DNA of 64,000 bases from Diploptera punctata (taxonomy: Eukaryota > Arthropoda > Insecta > Blattodea > Blaberidae): contig JASPKZ010007555.1 of NCBI GenBank assembly GCA_030220185.1, positions 617,001 through 681,000 of the forward strand, in the 5' to 3' direction. The notes under the pieces are model-generated. The model worked only from the letters and a program-made list of their open reading frames with translations, had not been told where the DNA came from and did not search any database. This document shows positions 54,270 to 63,830 of this stretch, in pieces (within the stretch, counting starts at the first letter, position 1; every line of letters begins with the position of its first letter). Both the position numbers and the translations under genes were made by a program.

Positions 54270-55029
54270 TACTCTTTGTATTCCCTATGTAGACTCTCTC
54301 ACATTTCCTGCATTTAATCTGATAAATCCCTCATTAGTTTTCTTCTATTTTCTCATTTTTATTAGATCTAACTAATCTAATGGTGCTGAAATTGTTTTTC
54401 GGTGCCAATCATATGTTGAGATTTTTAAGCTTTTTTTTTTAAACTTATGGCACTTCAGTAGTTGATATGTGAATTTATTGAATTTTATATTTTATTATAT
54501 ATATTTTAGAAGTGTACTTTGATTAATAAATTTTTGTGTTTTCAACTTGTTTATTTTCTTTGGTATCATGCTTTCTTCAAATCCATTATTTGTAGCCACA
54601 TTGATAATGTGTTCTTTTTCATAATTTTCTCTGTTCATGGGTATGTTCACTAATTATGTGTCAGACTATTGAAAACTGGCTCTTTGTGGGCTATGTGATT
54701 AAACCCAAGGCTTTAATACAGTTACCTTACTTACCTTATTAAATTTATATTTAAAAATGGTATTTTCTCTATTATATTCTGTTTCCATAGTGAACTTTAT
54801 AGTTTGACTTTGAATGTTCAATAATTTCAAAACATCATCCATATGTTTATAATTTACTATACCAGTTATGTCATCAACATATCTATACCAGAATTGGAAA
54901 TTAAATGGTGTCTACTAATTATCTTGTGTTTGAAATTCCCCATTGAAACAACATTGGAGAAAACTAATATATCTGATTATTCTAATTGTATTATTTTTAT
55001 TTTTCTACCAATTCATATGAATTCTCTAT

Positions 55030-56332
55030 GATAGAAAAATGTTGTTGTTCTTTTCAAATGCTGGGCCTTGGCACCAAAGCCATTAGCGTTCTTGCTCTCC
55101 AATATTTCTCTATGGTGGATCCACCAGGTAATACTTCACAGGTTTGTAGGTGTTCTTCATTCATTTCTTCGTCTTTATTGCATAGAGGACAAATTTGGAT
55201 TCGTGTAGATTCCTATTTTATGTAAATGTTTGGCCAAATAGTCATGTTCTGTAAGCAGTCTAAATTTTGCTACTGTAGTTTTACGTGGAATTTCTGGAAT
55301 AATATCTGGCTTCTTTACTAAAATATTCCATTTTTTGTCTTTGGCTTTATTACATAGGTCTTGGTTTTGTTTGATTTTATATTTGTTTTTAATTATTCTT
55401 TTTATGGATGTGAAAGGTAAGCTTTTAGTAGTATTCTGAATTAAATTGGAGCCTTTTTTGGCAAGAAAATCAGCAGTCTCATTTCCAGCAATTCCACAAT
55501 GTGCAGGTATCCATTGCAATTGAATTCTTTTCTGTAGTTTTTGGAGTTGTTGAATCATTTTGTAGCATTCTTTAATTTGTATTGACTTCGTTTTGTGTGA
55601 ATTTATTGCATATATTGCTGCCTTAGAATTAGAGAGTATGACAGCATTTTGAAATTTATTTATTCTGTATAGTAATTGTTGGAGTGAAATATGAATAGCC
55701 ATTACTTCCGCATCAAAATTTGTTGTGTGGTATCCTGCTGGTTGATACAATGAAAATAATGCACATGTAATTCCTGATCCTGAGTTGTTATCAATAGTAG
55801 ATCCATCTGTGTAGACATGTAACCATTCTTCTGGTGGATATCTCTTATTCACAGCTTCTAATGCTAGAGCTTTTAGTACAGGTGTGGGAGTTTCAGATTT
55901 TGTAACTGGTTCTTCTTGATTTAGCTGAATGTTAATTGGTTCAAAAGTAAGAGGGTTTTCTCTGATCAAAATATTTTCTTTAGATTTAGGAAGATTTAAA
56001 TCTGTTTTTCTTTCCGTTACTTTGGAGAAGAAACTTGTTTGTGTTTTCAACTTGGTTGGTTGTAACTGCCTTTTTTCCCATTTTGTTGTTGTTAATCGTA
56101 ACATTTTCTCATGTTGTGTTTTTGCCTGTTCCTCTAAAGTTAGACATATTGGAGGGTTCTGAGTTAGTGCTTGCATTGCTGCGATTGGAGTTGATTTTGC
56201 TGCGCCAGTTATAAGCCGTAAAGCCTGATTTTGGCATACTTCTAGGCGGTTCAGGTTCGAGTTATTTGCTGTGATTTTACCTCCCCATTGTATAGTAGTA
56301 TTGGCTTGATGAATGTTTGATAGAAAAATTAA
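55030..56332 (-). mobile_element. LINE I2: RNase H-bearing LINE, 5'-truncated
   Basis: Perfect 10-bp duplication, AATTCTCTAT at 55020-55029 and 56333-56342, places the insertion at the centre of the large PLE palindrome. Same family as LINE I1 at 7276-10358. The 3' end carries an AACAACAACA stretch. Confidence 0.85.
55058..56312 (-). pseudogene. LINE I2 RT end, RNase H and zinc knuckle
   Basis: The longest frame runs 56176-55175 (333 residues). From the start: NRLEVCQNQALRLITGAAKS upstream of the first Met, then HVYTDGSTIDNNSGSG (RNase H, first Asp), SNSKAAIYAI (the usual D-S becomes N-S), QWIPAHCGIAGNETADFLAK (intact), and VAKFRLLTEHD. A 1-nt frameshift near 55190 separates the CPLCNKDEEM...H...C knuckle ending near 55058. 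One RNase H catalytic Asp appears lost. Confidence 0.82.
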
Positions 56333-57148
56333 AATTCTCTATTAGTAAAAAAAATTTAAAAAATAGAATTAGAATTATCATATAAGTTAGTTTCCTTCTA
56401 TGTTGTTTCATTGTTTCCAAATATTCCAAAGGAAAAAACTATGGAAATTTTAGAAAATTGGCTGAACAAAAATAAAAATTGAAAAAGAAAGAATATTGGA
56501 ATATAAAACTTTAACTGGAATATGTATTGATAATATTTTTTCACATGCAATGGGAAATTCTATAAACAAAATTCAGGTTCTTCTATGGGAACCCCTTTGT
56601 CCTCATTTTTAGCCAATCTATTCATGGGGAATTTCAAACACAATGGACATCCTTTATTCATAGTTAAATATAGGAAATAACATTATGAGGTTCTTCATTC
56701 GTAAATTAATGAGTCATTTTTTACATCTTACCTCATGTTTCTTTAAACACAGGCACTAGTTTTCAAGAGAACCATCTCTCTCATTTTCAACCGACATTTT
56801 GACTATTGCCTTTTCGTTTGAATCTCCATCAATAACGTTGCCACCTGGTTTGATGATCTTCGAGATCAGGTCACGTTCATCAGGAATCTCGGAAATTCAT
56901 GGATCTAAATTTGTTCTTCTAAATATACATCTGCTCCCAAATTGTCAATTCTAAAGGTTTTTCCAAATGTTTTAAAAGTTGGGCCTCTTTTTTAATTTTA
57001 TGATTCTCCAACAAACTATGTGCTGCAATTACTGATTTTTAAATTTTACCATTTTTAATATTTCTAAAATGTTCGTTTGTGCGAGTGTCCCAAATTCCTT
57101 TTTGTTTTTCCTATGTATACTTTATTACAGTCCTAACAATTAATTTGA

Positions 57149-57895
57149 CTATTTAACTCATGCCCCAAATGGGAGTCAATGGCCAATCACGTTTCAATGA
57201 TTTCTGTTTTACAACCAATCAGACTCGTGTTTCACGAAATATTTATCAGTGTTATAATTACCATATTAAAGAAAGCTCCTCCTTTTTAATATTCTGAACA
57301 GGTCTGAACATTATTTTGCAGTGACTGAGCCCGTGAGAAATACAGCTACCAGATTGTATATATAGTGCATGAATGTCAACACATCCCGCATGCGGGAGTT
57401 AATATAAAAACGTTTGTAGCAATTGATTATACCACCAAAAAAAGAAACCACTGTTTGCACTTTCTTAAATGTATTTTTTCCCAGGTAACAATCCAGAAAA
57501 ATATAATTGTCATATTTACATCATACGACATCGGACATGAATTAATATACAGTTTGATGTGTTTCATTTTTTCTCCACTAGAGAGCATTCTTACAATATT
57601 GTGTTCCTTTGGCAATAAATAGTATGATCTGGTTGCAGTGATAAACAAAAGAAGCAGATGAAGCATACCTATCGTTTCTCATTTGTTTTCAAACATTGCC
57701 GTTTACATTAAATATATAAATATTTTAAAATAACTATAGTTAAATAATGATTTGTGAGTAAACAGCTTAATTTTATTCGTTAAATAGTCCTAACAAATGC
57801 CACTCTTGATTTCCAAATTCTCTAGATAAATTCACTCCTCACTTCGTGAGTCGTGAATTTATCGATAATTTGGAAATCACTCGTGGCATTACTTA
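57149..57895 (+). mobile_element. Hairpin-ended element, copy 2 (747 bp)
   Basis: TGA at 57146-57148 and 57896-57898. The unoccupied site is readable in the PLE P5 copy at 28724-28745 (AATTTGATAAATTC) and confirms the exact ends. It shares 5' (CTATTTAACTCATGCC) and 3' hairpin ends with copy 1, plus about 300 extra internal bases (57282-57593). No coding capacity. Short imperfect end similarity (TAACTCATGCC and TAAGTAATGCC) was noted. Confidence 0.85.
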
Positions 57896-58309
57896 TGATA
57901 AATTCCAGATTTTTGCTATCTGGGGTGTTCAATTTCTTATTAGTTATTAATAGATTACCAAGGCTAAATTTATTTATCAGTGCTAATGTAATATTGAATT
58001 TCTTGAAATTTTTTTTTAAATTTATTATGTATTTCAGGATGATTAGTAATTTTCTTAATTTTTTTTCCTGTCTTTGAATCAGATTGCAGGGTAGTGTATT
58101 CTTTTAATCTTTTTTTGTTGTCTGAATTTCTTTAATTTATTTACAATTATTTCTTTTCCAAACCATTTAAATTGGCTATGTTCAAAATGTGATTGCATTC
58201 TTTCTTAAAATCTTCTTCACTTAATAGAACATTTAATAATCTATGTATCAAACTGTTGAAAATTGCATGTTTATGCGCAATATGATTGAAACCTGAAGAC
58301 AATTATGTA

Positions 58310-59107
58310 AAGTCTTCAGGTTTCAATCATATTGCGCATAAACATGCAATTTTCAATAGTTTGATATATAGATTATTAAATGTTCCATTAAATGGAGAAG
58401 ATTTTAAGAAAGAATACAATCACATTTTGAACATAGCTAATTTAAATGGTTTTGGAAAAGAAATAATCATAAATAAATTATAAAGAAATCCATACAACAA
58501 AAAAGATTAAAAGAATACACTACCCTGCAATCTGATTCAAAGAAAGGAAACAAAAAATTAAGAAAATTACTTATCATCCTGAAATACATAACAAATTTTT
58601 AAAAAAAAATCAATATTACATTAGCACTGATAAATAAATTTAGCCTTGGTAATCTATTAATAACTAATAAGAAATTGAACACCCCAGATAGCAAAAAATC
58701 TAGAATTTATCAAAATAATTGTTAGGACTGTAATAAAATATATATCGGAAAAACAAAAAAGGAATTTGGACACTGGCACAAAGAAACATTTTAGAAATAT
58801 GAAAAATGATGAAATTGAAAAATCAGCTATTGCAGCACATAGTTTATTGGAGAATCATAAAATTGAAAAAGAGGCCCAACTTTTAAAACATATGGAAAAA
58901 CCTTTAGAATTGACAATTTGGGAGAAGATATATATTCAGAAGAACAAATTTAGATCCATGAATTTCGAGATTCCTGATGAATGTGACCTCATCTCGAAGT
59001 TCATCAAATCAACACCAGATGGCAACATTCTTGATGGAGATTCCAACGAAAAGCCGGTAGTCATAATGTCGGTTGAAAATGAGGGAGATGGTTCTCTAGA
59101 AAACTAG
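58310..59107 (+). pseudogene. PLE-2 connector and GIY-YIG endonuclease, right arm
   Basis: HKHAIFNSLIYRLLNVPLNG then EYNHILNIANLNGFGKEI (58330-58480) is the connector. CxDCNKIYIGKTKKEF (58725-58770, one stop within the CxxC) starts GIY-YIG, then KSAIAAHSLLENHKIEKEAQ, TIWEKIYIQKNKFRSMNFEI and a tail ending in a stop at 59105. The mirror copy is on the minus strand at 58290-56760. No RT catalytic core is in this element. Confidence 0.75.
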
Positions 59108-59637
59108 TTCCCGTGTTTAAAGAAACATCAAATATGAGGTATGATGTAAAAATGACTCATTAATTTACGGACATCCTTTAATTTTCAAATTCTGGTGTAA
59201 ATATGTTGATGACATAATTACTATAGTAAATCATAAACATAATGGATGATGCTTTGAAATTGTTGAACATTCAAAATCAAACTATAAAGTTCTCTACGGA
59301 AACATAAATTAATAGAGAAAGGCCATTTTTAAATCTATATTTAATGAGGAATGAAGGAAAGAAGACACATATAGATAACTATATAAAAGCCACAGGTTTT
59401 ACACATAGCCCACAAAGAGGCAGTTTTCAATAGTTTGACATATATATTAGTGAACATACCCATGAACAGAAAAAAATATGAAAAAGATAAGAACACACAA
59501 TCAATGTGGCTACAATAATGGATTTGAATAAAGCATGATACAAAAGAAAATAAGTTCAAAAGACAAATTTCTTTTTAATCAAAGTCTTCTAAAATAAAAG
59601 GAAGAAAAACATAATATTCAATAAATTCACATATCAT

Positions 59638-59881
59638 TGTCGTTCTGGCAGATTTCACTAGGTCCAAAATTGTTGTTTTGAGATACAGCAATATTAAAAT
59701 TTGATCACACATCACAAGTTTGTTTCGCCAGAAAATATTAAGTGTCTATAAATTAGAAAAGGACAGGAATAGCGCTTAGTGGCTTTTGCCAGACTGTGAA
59801 GAATTATTTTCGTAATATAGTAGTGTACATATCTCAAAACAGCCAATTTTGGACTTAGTGACTTCTGCTTGAACGCCGACG
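59638..59881. mobile_element. Short TIR element (MITE), 244 bp
   Basis: Duplication ATATCAT at 59631-59637 and 59882-59888. Terminal inverted repeats of about 45 bp, with GTCCAAAATTG and TTTTGAGATA shared. The left arm of the large PLE lacks this insertion at the matching site (about 54470). Superfamily uncertain; a 7-8 bp duplication would fit hAT. Confidence 0.75.
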
Positions 59882-60318
59882 ATATCATCCATTGAAGTTT
59901 AAAAAATGTATAAAAATCTGAACATATGATTGGCACCGAAAAATGACTTCAGCATCATTGGATCCAACAAAAATGAGTAAATAGAAGAAGAAGACAAATC
60001 AGAGATTTAACAGATTAAATGCAGGGAATGTGAGAAAGACCACATAGGGAAAACAAAGAGAAATTAAAAAATCAGAGTGAAAGAACATGTCGGGAATGTT
60101 AAGAATGGGGAAGTAGAAAAATCTGCAGTAGCAGCCGATATATGATCAGAAAAACATCAAATAAAAAAAAGACTAAATTAATAAAAAAAATAGAAAATCC
60201 CAAAGAACTTGTGGCTTGGGAAAAAAAAATATACATTCAACAAAACGAAAAGGAGAAATTAATGAACTTCAAAATTCCTGGGGTAAACAATTTGATTTCA
60301 AAGTTCTATAGTCTACCA

Positions 60319-60393
60319 GCTGAGTCAAGGAAAGAGTGGAGAATGCTGAGTTTGCAGTGAAAGACCTGCTCTTGAGCAGAACACTATGAATGA
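60319..60393 (+). repeat. SINE1-related fragment, 75 bp
   Basis: Duplication ATAGTCTACCA at 60308-60318 and 60394-60404. The 3' part GCAGTGAAAGACCTGCTCTT matches the tail of SINE1 copies 1 and 2. The head is missing (5' truncation). It splits the C-terminal tail of the large PLE's right arm. Confidence 0.8.
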
Positions 60394-60454
60394 ATAGTCT
60401 ACCAACGGAGGGAGCCAGAGGTGGCTCTTCCAGACGACATAACAACGGTCATGG

Positions 60455-60502
60455 AAATACTGAGGATGGAACCGAAGAAGAGTCTGAAACTAATCTAAGA
60501 AG
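60455..60502 (+). ncRNA. Hammerhead-like core, large PLE right end
   Basis: CTGAGGA (60460-60466), an imperfect stem II (GGAACC with AGTCT), GAAAC at 60486-60490 and AACTAATC, a decayed form of the palindrome AACTAGTT that is intact in the left arm (about 50373-50382). Neither arm has all elements together, so probably inactive now. Confidence 0.4.
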
Positions 60503-60895
60503 AAGGAGAAGAAGAAATGAGATGAGGTGATAAAATTTTACTTAAATAAATAATATCTCATTATGTTAATTCCTAAAAAAAAGTTAATTGGACAACATTA
60601 TGCATCAATCAGCTATGCACCATTATGTAAGTTTTGAGAAAAATACTTTTAAAGTTTAAGTCAATCTTCACTATTTATTGTAGCACCAAACTAACAATAC
60701 TGGATATTGCAAGTTATTTTCCTTGTTTGACAGTTATGCATCAACAATCTAAGAGCAGGAACATTTGGTGCTTAGCTGCATGATGCAAAATTTAGATTAG
60801 TATTTATGAAGATCTGGTTTCATAGCAGTTTGTTGCAAATCATAGAATTCAGATAGATTGATGACATTTACATTTTTCTTTAATAATAAGGCTAT

Positions 60896-61066
60896 TAATT
60901 AAATTATTTTGAGTCTGTGAAATCTTACCTCAATATTAATGTTGATTTGTTCTTAAACATGTTTCGATTAGCCTTCTAATCATCTTCAGCATCATGACCA
61001 GACTCAACAATAATATTGAGGTAAGATTTCACAGACTCAAAATAATTTAATTAAAAGAACCTCAAG
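60896..61066. mobile_element. mini-PLE-like element, 171 bp
   Basis: Duplication ATAAGGCTAT at 60886-60895 and 61067-61076. Inverted arms of about 43 bp (AATTATTTTGAGTCTGTGAA and complement) enclose a hammerhead-like core on the minus strand; a GAACCTCAAG tail follows the right arm. This is the clearest short PLE derivative here. Confidence 0.85.
60948..60997 (-). ncRNA. Hammerhead ribozyme-like core in mini-PLE
   Basis: Minus strand: CTGAAGA, stem II GATTAG-AAGG-CTAATC, GAAA, palindrome AACATGTT as minimal stem III, and TA at the cleavage position. The element's inverted arms (CCTCAATATTA/TAATATTGAGG) would form stem I. One unpaired T follows CTGAAGA, where a G-C pair is usual, so activity is uncertain. 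Confidence 0.5.
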
Positions 61067-61490
61067 ATAAGGCTATACTTAAAGATTTAGCACTAAAAGT
61101 GTGTGTACACTTAATTCATGAGCCAGTGCAACAGATGGCATCAAAATCTCAGTTTTTTAAAAAATGGCTCTTAGCCGATTGTCCATTTATAAGAATATTT
61201 TTGCTCGTTTTATTGTATACTACAATCTCTGTAAATATTGGAACTTTTTTTAAGAATATTCTGTTTAGATGGAAAATTTGAAAAGGGCAAGATGATGGCG
61301 AATGAAGTGAAGAAGAACAAGGAAGATAAAGGTAAAGATTGGAGAAAAATAAAAGAGGGTCAAATTTGGAAGAATTGAAAAGAACTGAAGTGAATGTACT
61401 GACGGCCCTAGTTAAAAGTGTAAACCCTCACAACTGATGAGATAATGTCGACTCTTTTTATTTTGTCATTAAAACCTCCAGAGTAATGAA

Positions 61491-63234
61491 TGAGTCATTT
61501 CAAAAAGGGATCATCTACAATTTTTTCTGAAACTCACTTTTTTCATTATTCCATGTTTACGTATGTCCTTCCATTGATTCAGCTTGGGAATGGTTCAACT
61601 ACACTATTCCTTTACCATTTTCTGACTTTGCCTTTCAGTTAGTTATTTCGAAAAAGGATCAACTCGCCGAGTTGTTCCCTTTTCAAACAGGGTGACACAA
61701 GAATATTTCCAAAAAAAAGTATTTTTTAGGTAAAACTAACACACCAAATGTTCTTTAAAAATCCAGAACTTGATGAAGGAAAGGAAGTGAAGTATAAGTT
61801 CTTTCTCAAGTATTTCAATGAAAATTTGTATATCTCGTTTGGTCAGCCTCAAATCGATGTATGCTCGAAATGGTTACGAAACTGAATGGTCCTCATCATA
61901 ATGACACTGCGAAGTGGGTTCCTGCTGCTCAAATGGTGTTCACAAAAGGCGGGCCAAAAAGTTTTATTCTAAAATAGAGGAGGTCAAAGAAAATTGTAAA
62001 CAGGACCCTTCAGTTTTGGATATATGCTTCCATTACATGCAAAATTTACCTCTACCATTGTTAACTGTTCAAGAGGTATTCTATTACTGGCAACTGTGGA
62101 TAAACTAATTTTGCATATACAGGATTTCAAAACAGGTAAAGCAGTATTCTATTCATACCATGAAGGGAAGCTCGCAAAGGCCCTGATGAAGTTTGTATCA
62201 TTCTCAACCTTTTTCTTGAGGAGCATGCCTCTGAAATAAAGAAACTGTCCCGGCCAGAATTGTAAGAATACCATGATTTGATACCTTCTTGCCCTCACAA
62301 TGACAGGAAAATCCACAAAAGTTAAAATATATTTCCCCCAAAGGGGTCATTCCTTCAATGACTGCGATATAAATTTTACGGTAGTAAAACACAAAATCTA
62401 CACATCATGACCGCATTTATACTCCAGAGGAATATGAGAGCTTTGTAAGTAGTTATTCTCAAAACAACAAGTTTTCCTTGAAGAAAATTCAACATATGGA
62501 TATTATCAATTTTCAACAGTGGTGACCAACCTTTTTTAAAAAATGAAGTATTGTCCATACAGAGTATGGGTAAAGGTGTTCCAAAGGAACAAAAACATTG
62601 TTTTGCAATAAATAAAGTTTACAAATTTGAGTGATAAGCCTGAAATCGTCATCGGCCGGACTCAGGGAACAAGAATTCATCTTGCTTAAACCAAAGCCCC
62701 AGAAATACTGTGAATACCAGATGCGAAAACACAACCTGCCTACATCAGCAAAGTACCAATCAACTACAAGAAAATGGATGATGTAAAAACTGATATTCAT
62801 CGACATTTTTATGATGATTTATTCAAATGGCCGACAACTACAGTTGAAATAGTAGATAAAGTCAAAGATGTAGGATGATTAGGACTTTTTGGTATACTTT
62901 TTTAGTCACTTCCAAGTAATAAAACATAGTAAAATTAATACAATATTATTCCATGAATGTAGTTCTCTCATAATCAACTTTTTCAATGAAATGCGTTTTA
63001 TTTATGAAAATTTTCTTTGTTCATTTTGAAAAGGGGTCATCTCGGGAAAATTCTTAGATTTCTGAGAAAACGAACAAGTAAGTCATGTAAATCGTTGAGT
63101 AAATGTGAATGGGCATGAAAATTATTCAGTAGCAGTTTCAGATTCAATGCTTTACTCTGGAAAAGATGAATCAGTTTTTTCCCTCTCCTGTAAAATTTGA
63201 TCAACTGTAGGTGATCCCTTTTCGAAATGACTTA
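61491..63234 (+). mobile_element. TIR element carrying a DUF7869-like pseudogene
   Basis: Inverted ends of 29 bp, 61491-61519 and 63206-63234, match at 26 positions (GTCATTTC, AAAAGGGATCA, CTACA shared). The AAAAGG(G/A)(G)TCA motif recurs inside both ends (about 61643, 61668 reversed, 63030). The centre holds a decayed reading frame. No target duplication was identified. The class is not assigned. Confidence 0.65.
61755..62875 (+). pseudogene. DUF7869-like multicopy protein, broken
   Basis: Across several frames: KNPELDEGKEVKYKFFLKYF (61772), YISFGQPQIDVC (61830), KKFYSKIEEVKENCKQDPSV (61958), DFKTGKAVFYSYHEG (62125), YLLALTMTGKSTKVK (62280), YFPQRGHSFNDCDINFTVVK (62330), IQSMGKGVPKEQK (62560), KVPINYKKMDDVK (62750). 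I recall a widespread insect multicopy family with YSYHEGQ and RGHSF..CDR motifs (DUF7869), thought to be transposon-related; the name is from memory. At least five frameshifts or stops. Confidence 0.6.
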
Positions 63235-63395
63235 TTCAAATGTTATTCAAATGTAGAAATATTAAATTATTTTTAAAACTTTTTTACATTTTATAAAAAT
63301 TATTACACCTTTTTTAATCAACTCAATGAATATTTATTAATTAAATAAAAATAAAACTTAGTTTTATTTGATTTTCATATTTATTAAGATATAAT

Positions 63396-63436
63396 TCAGT
63401 GACAGCTCTTTCGGTACACTGTACCTTCTTCAGACA
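63396..63436 (-). ncRNA. Hammerhead ribozyme core, PLE family C
   Basis: Minus strand: CTGAAGA (63427-63433), stem II GGTAC-AGT-GTACC, GAAA (63409-63412), short near-palindromic stem III AGAGCTGT, and GTC at the cleavage position. The core bases all match CUGANGA...GAAA...GUC. Stem I outside the core is weak in this copy. Confidence 0.65.
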
Positions 63437-63536
63437 TGTTAACAAATTATGAATTGTGTTATTATAGTAAATATCAACTGATCTAAACAACAATACAACA
63501 ATAATTTATTTAAATTTTTAGATTTAACAAAGGTGA

Positions 63537-63830
63537 TTAATTCAAATCAAGTTGAGAATTTAACAGTTTATTACTACTTTTCAATTTATTTATTTCTACA
63601 GCCTCCAAAAGGTCCAATATCTTACCCTTATCACAAACATGTAAAATTTCAAAATTTGGATCGAAACAATGATTAAACTGGAATAGGTGGTTAGCATATT
63701 TTGAATATTCTAAATTTCTGTTATATGCTCTCACGTGTTCCTTTATACGAGAGATAAAACGTCTACCAGTTTGTCCTATATAGACATAGTCACATGTGCC
63801 ACACTTCAATTTATATACACCTGGTAATTT
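63537..63830 (-). CDS. PLE family C GIY-YIG endonuclease, C-terminal part
   Basis: Open minus frame ending at a stop at 63537. LPGVYKLKCGTCDYVYIGQT begins the domain, with CGTC as the zinc-like CxxC and YVYIG as GIY-YIG. GRRFISRIKEHVRAY carries the Arg and helix, YSKYANHLFQFNH the His, and DLLEAVEINK the catalytic Glu. Upstream the frame has one stop near 63827 separating it from the connector. All expected GIY-YIG catalytic positions look intact, so this is the least decayed PLE domain in the window; the whole ORF cannot be judged. Confidence 0.75.
   Translation of the reverse strand, partial: KLPGVYKLKCGTCDYVYIGQTGRRFISRIKEHVRAYNRNLEYSKYANHLFQFNHCFDPNFEILHVCDKGKILDLLEAVEINKLKSSNKLLNSQLDLN

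Larger units (their letters stand above)
50338..55029 (-). pseudogene. PLE ORF, left arm: RT end and GIY-YIG region
   Basis: Read on the minus strand from the centre: MGNFKHK-like (about 54950), FWYRYVDDITGIVNYKHMDD (intact YVDD, about 54885), KLLNIQSQ-TIKFT, then a connector. The GIY-YIG part has KTRVKEHLRNIKNREVEKSA and AAHARSEKHEIKREAKLIKQ (54145-53951). The C-terminal tail continues after the Tc1-like insertion at 50546-50340. About 215 bp of RT are deleted compared with the right arm. Stops and frameshifts make it a relic. Confidence 0.75.
56657..59168. mobile_element. PLE-2: palindromic PLE nested in the large PLE
   Basis: Perfect 12-bp duplication, GGACATCCTTTA at 56645-56656 and 59169-59180. 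The left arm (minus, 56665-57148 and 57899-58299) and right arm (plus, 58306-59168) are inverted copies meeting at about 58300, where CTGAAGACAATTATGTAAAG separates GTTTCAATCATATTGCGCAT and its complement. The left end has an extra ATAGGAAATAACATTATGAG tail. The left arm carries the 747-bp hairpin-ended element. Confidence 0.88.
56395..60360 (+). pseudogene. PLE ORF, right arm: RT and GIY-YIG region
   Basis: 56395-56656: FTCNGKFYKQNSGSSMGTPL then SSFLANLFMGNF (RT motif B region). After PLE-2: GHPLIFKFWCKYVDDIITIV (motif C, YVDD intact, about 59170-59230). GIY-YIG at about 60015-60150 (IKCRECEKDHIGKTK, with IG kept but Tyr changed to His), then WEKKIYIQQNEKEKLMNFKI and a C-terminal tail. Stops and frameshifts throughout. 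Confidence 0.7.
50313..60587. mobile_element. Large palindromic PLE with nested insertions
   Basis: The left half (minus strand: 50313-50546, 53940-54122, 54270-55029) and the right half (plus strand: 56333-56656, 59169-59637, 59882-60587) are inverted copies of one PLE. Both outer ends carry AAGTAAAATTTTATCACCTC. Both halves run from C-terminus at the outside to RT motifs at the centre, where AATTAGAATAATCAGATATA-like sequences align in inverse. All other sequence between these coordinates is later insertions. Flanks GGACCAACATTTTAT and GGACAACATTATG may be an imperfect target duplication. Confidence 0.75.

Noticed and set aside
57427..57666. Overlapping plus and minus frames inside the hairpin-ended element
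   Set aside because: No motif, not conserved in the shorter copy, and mutually antisense; no evidence that the element encodes a protein.
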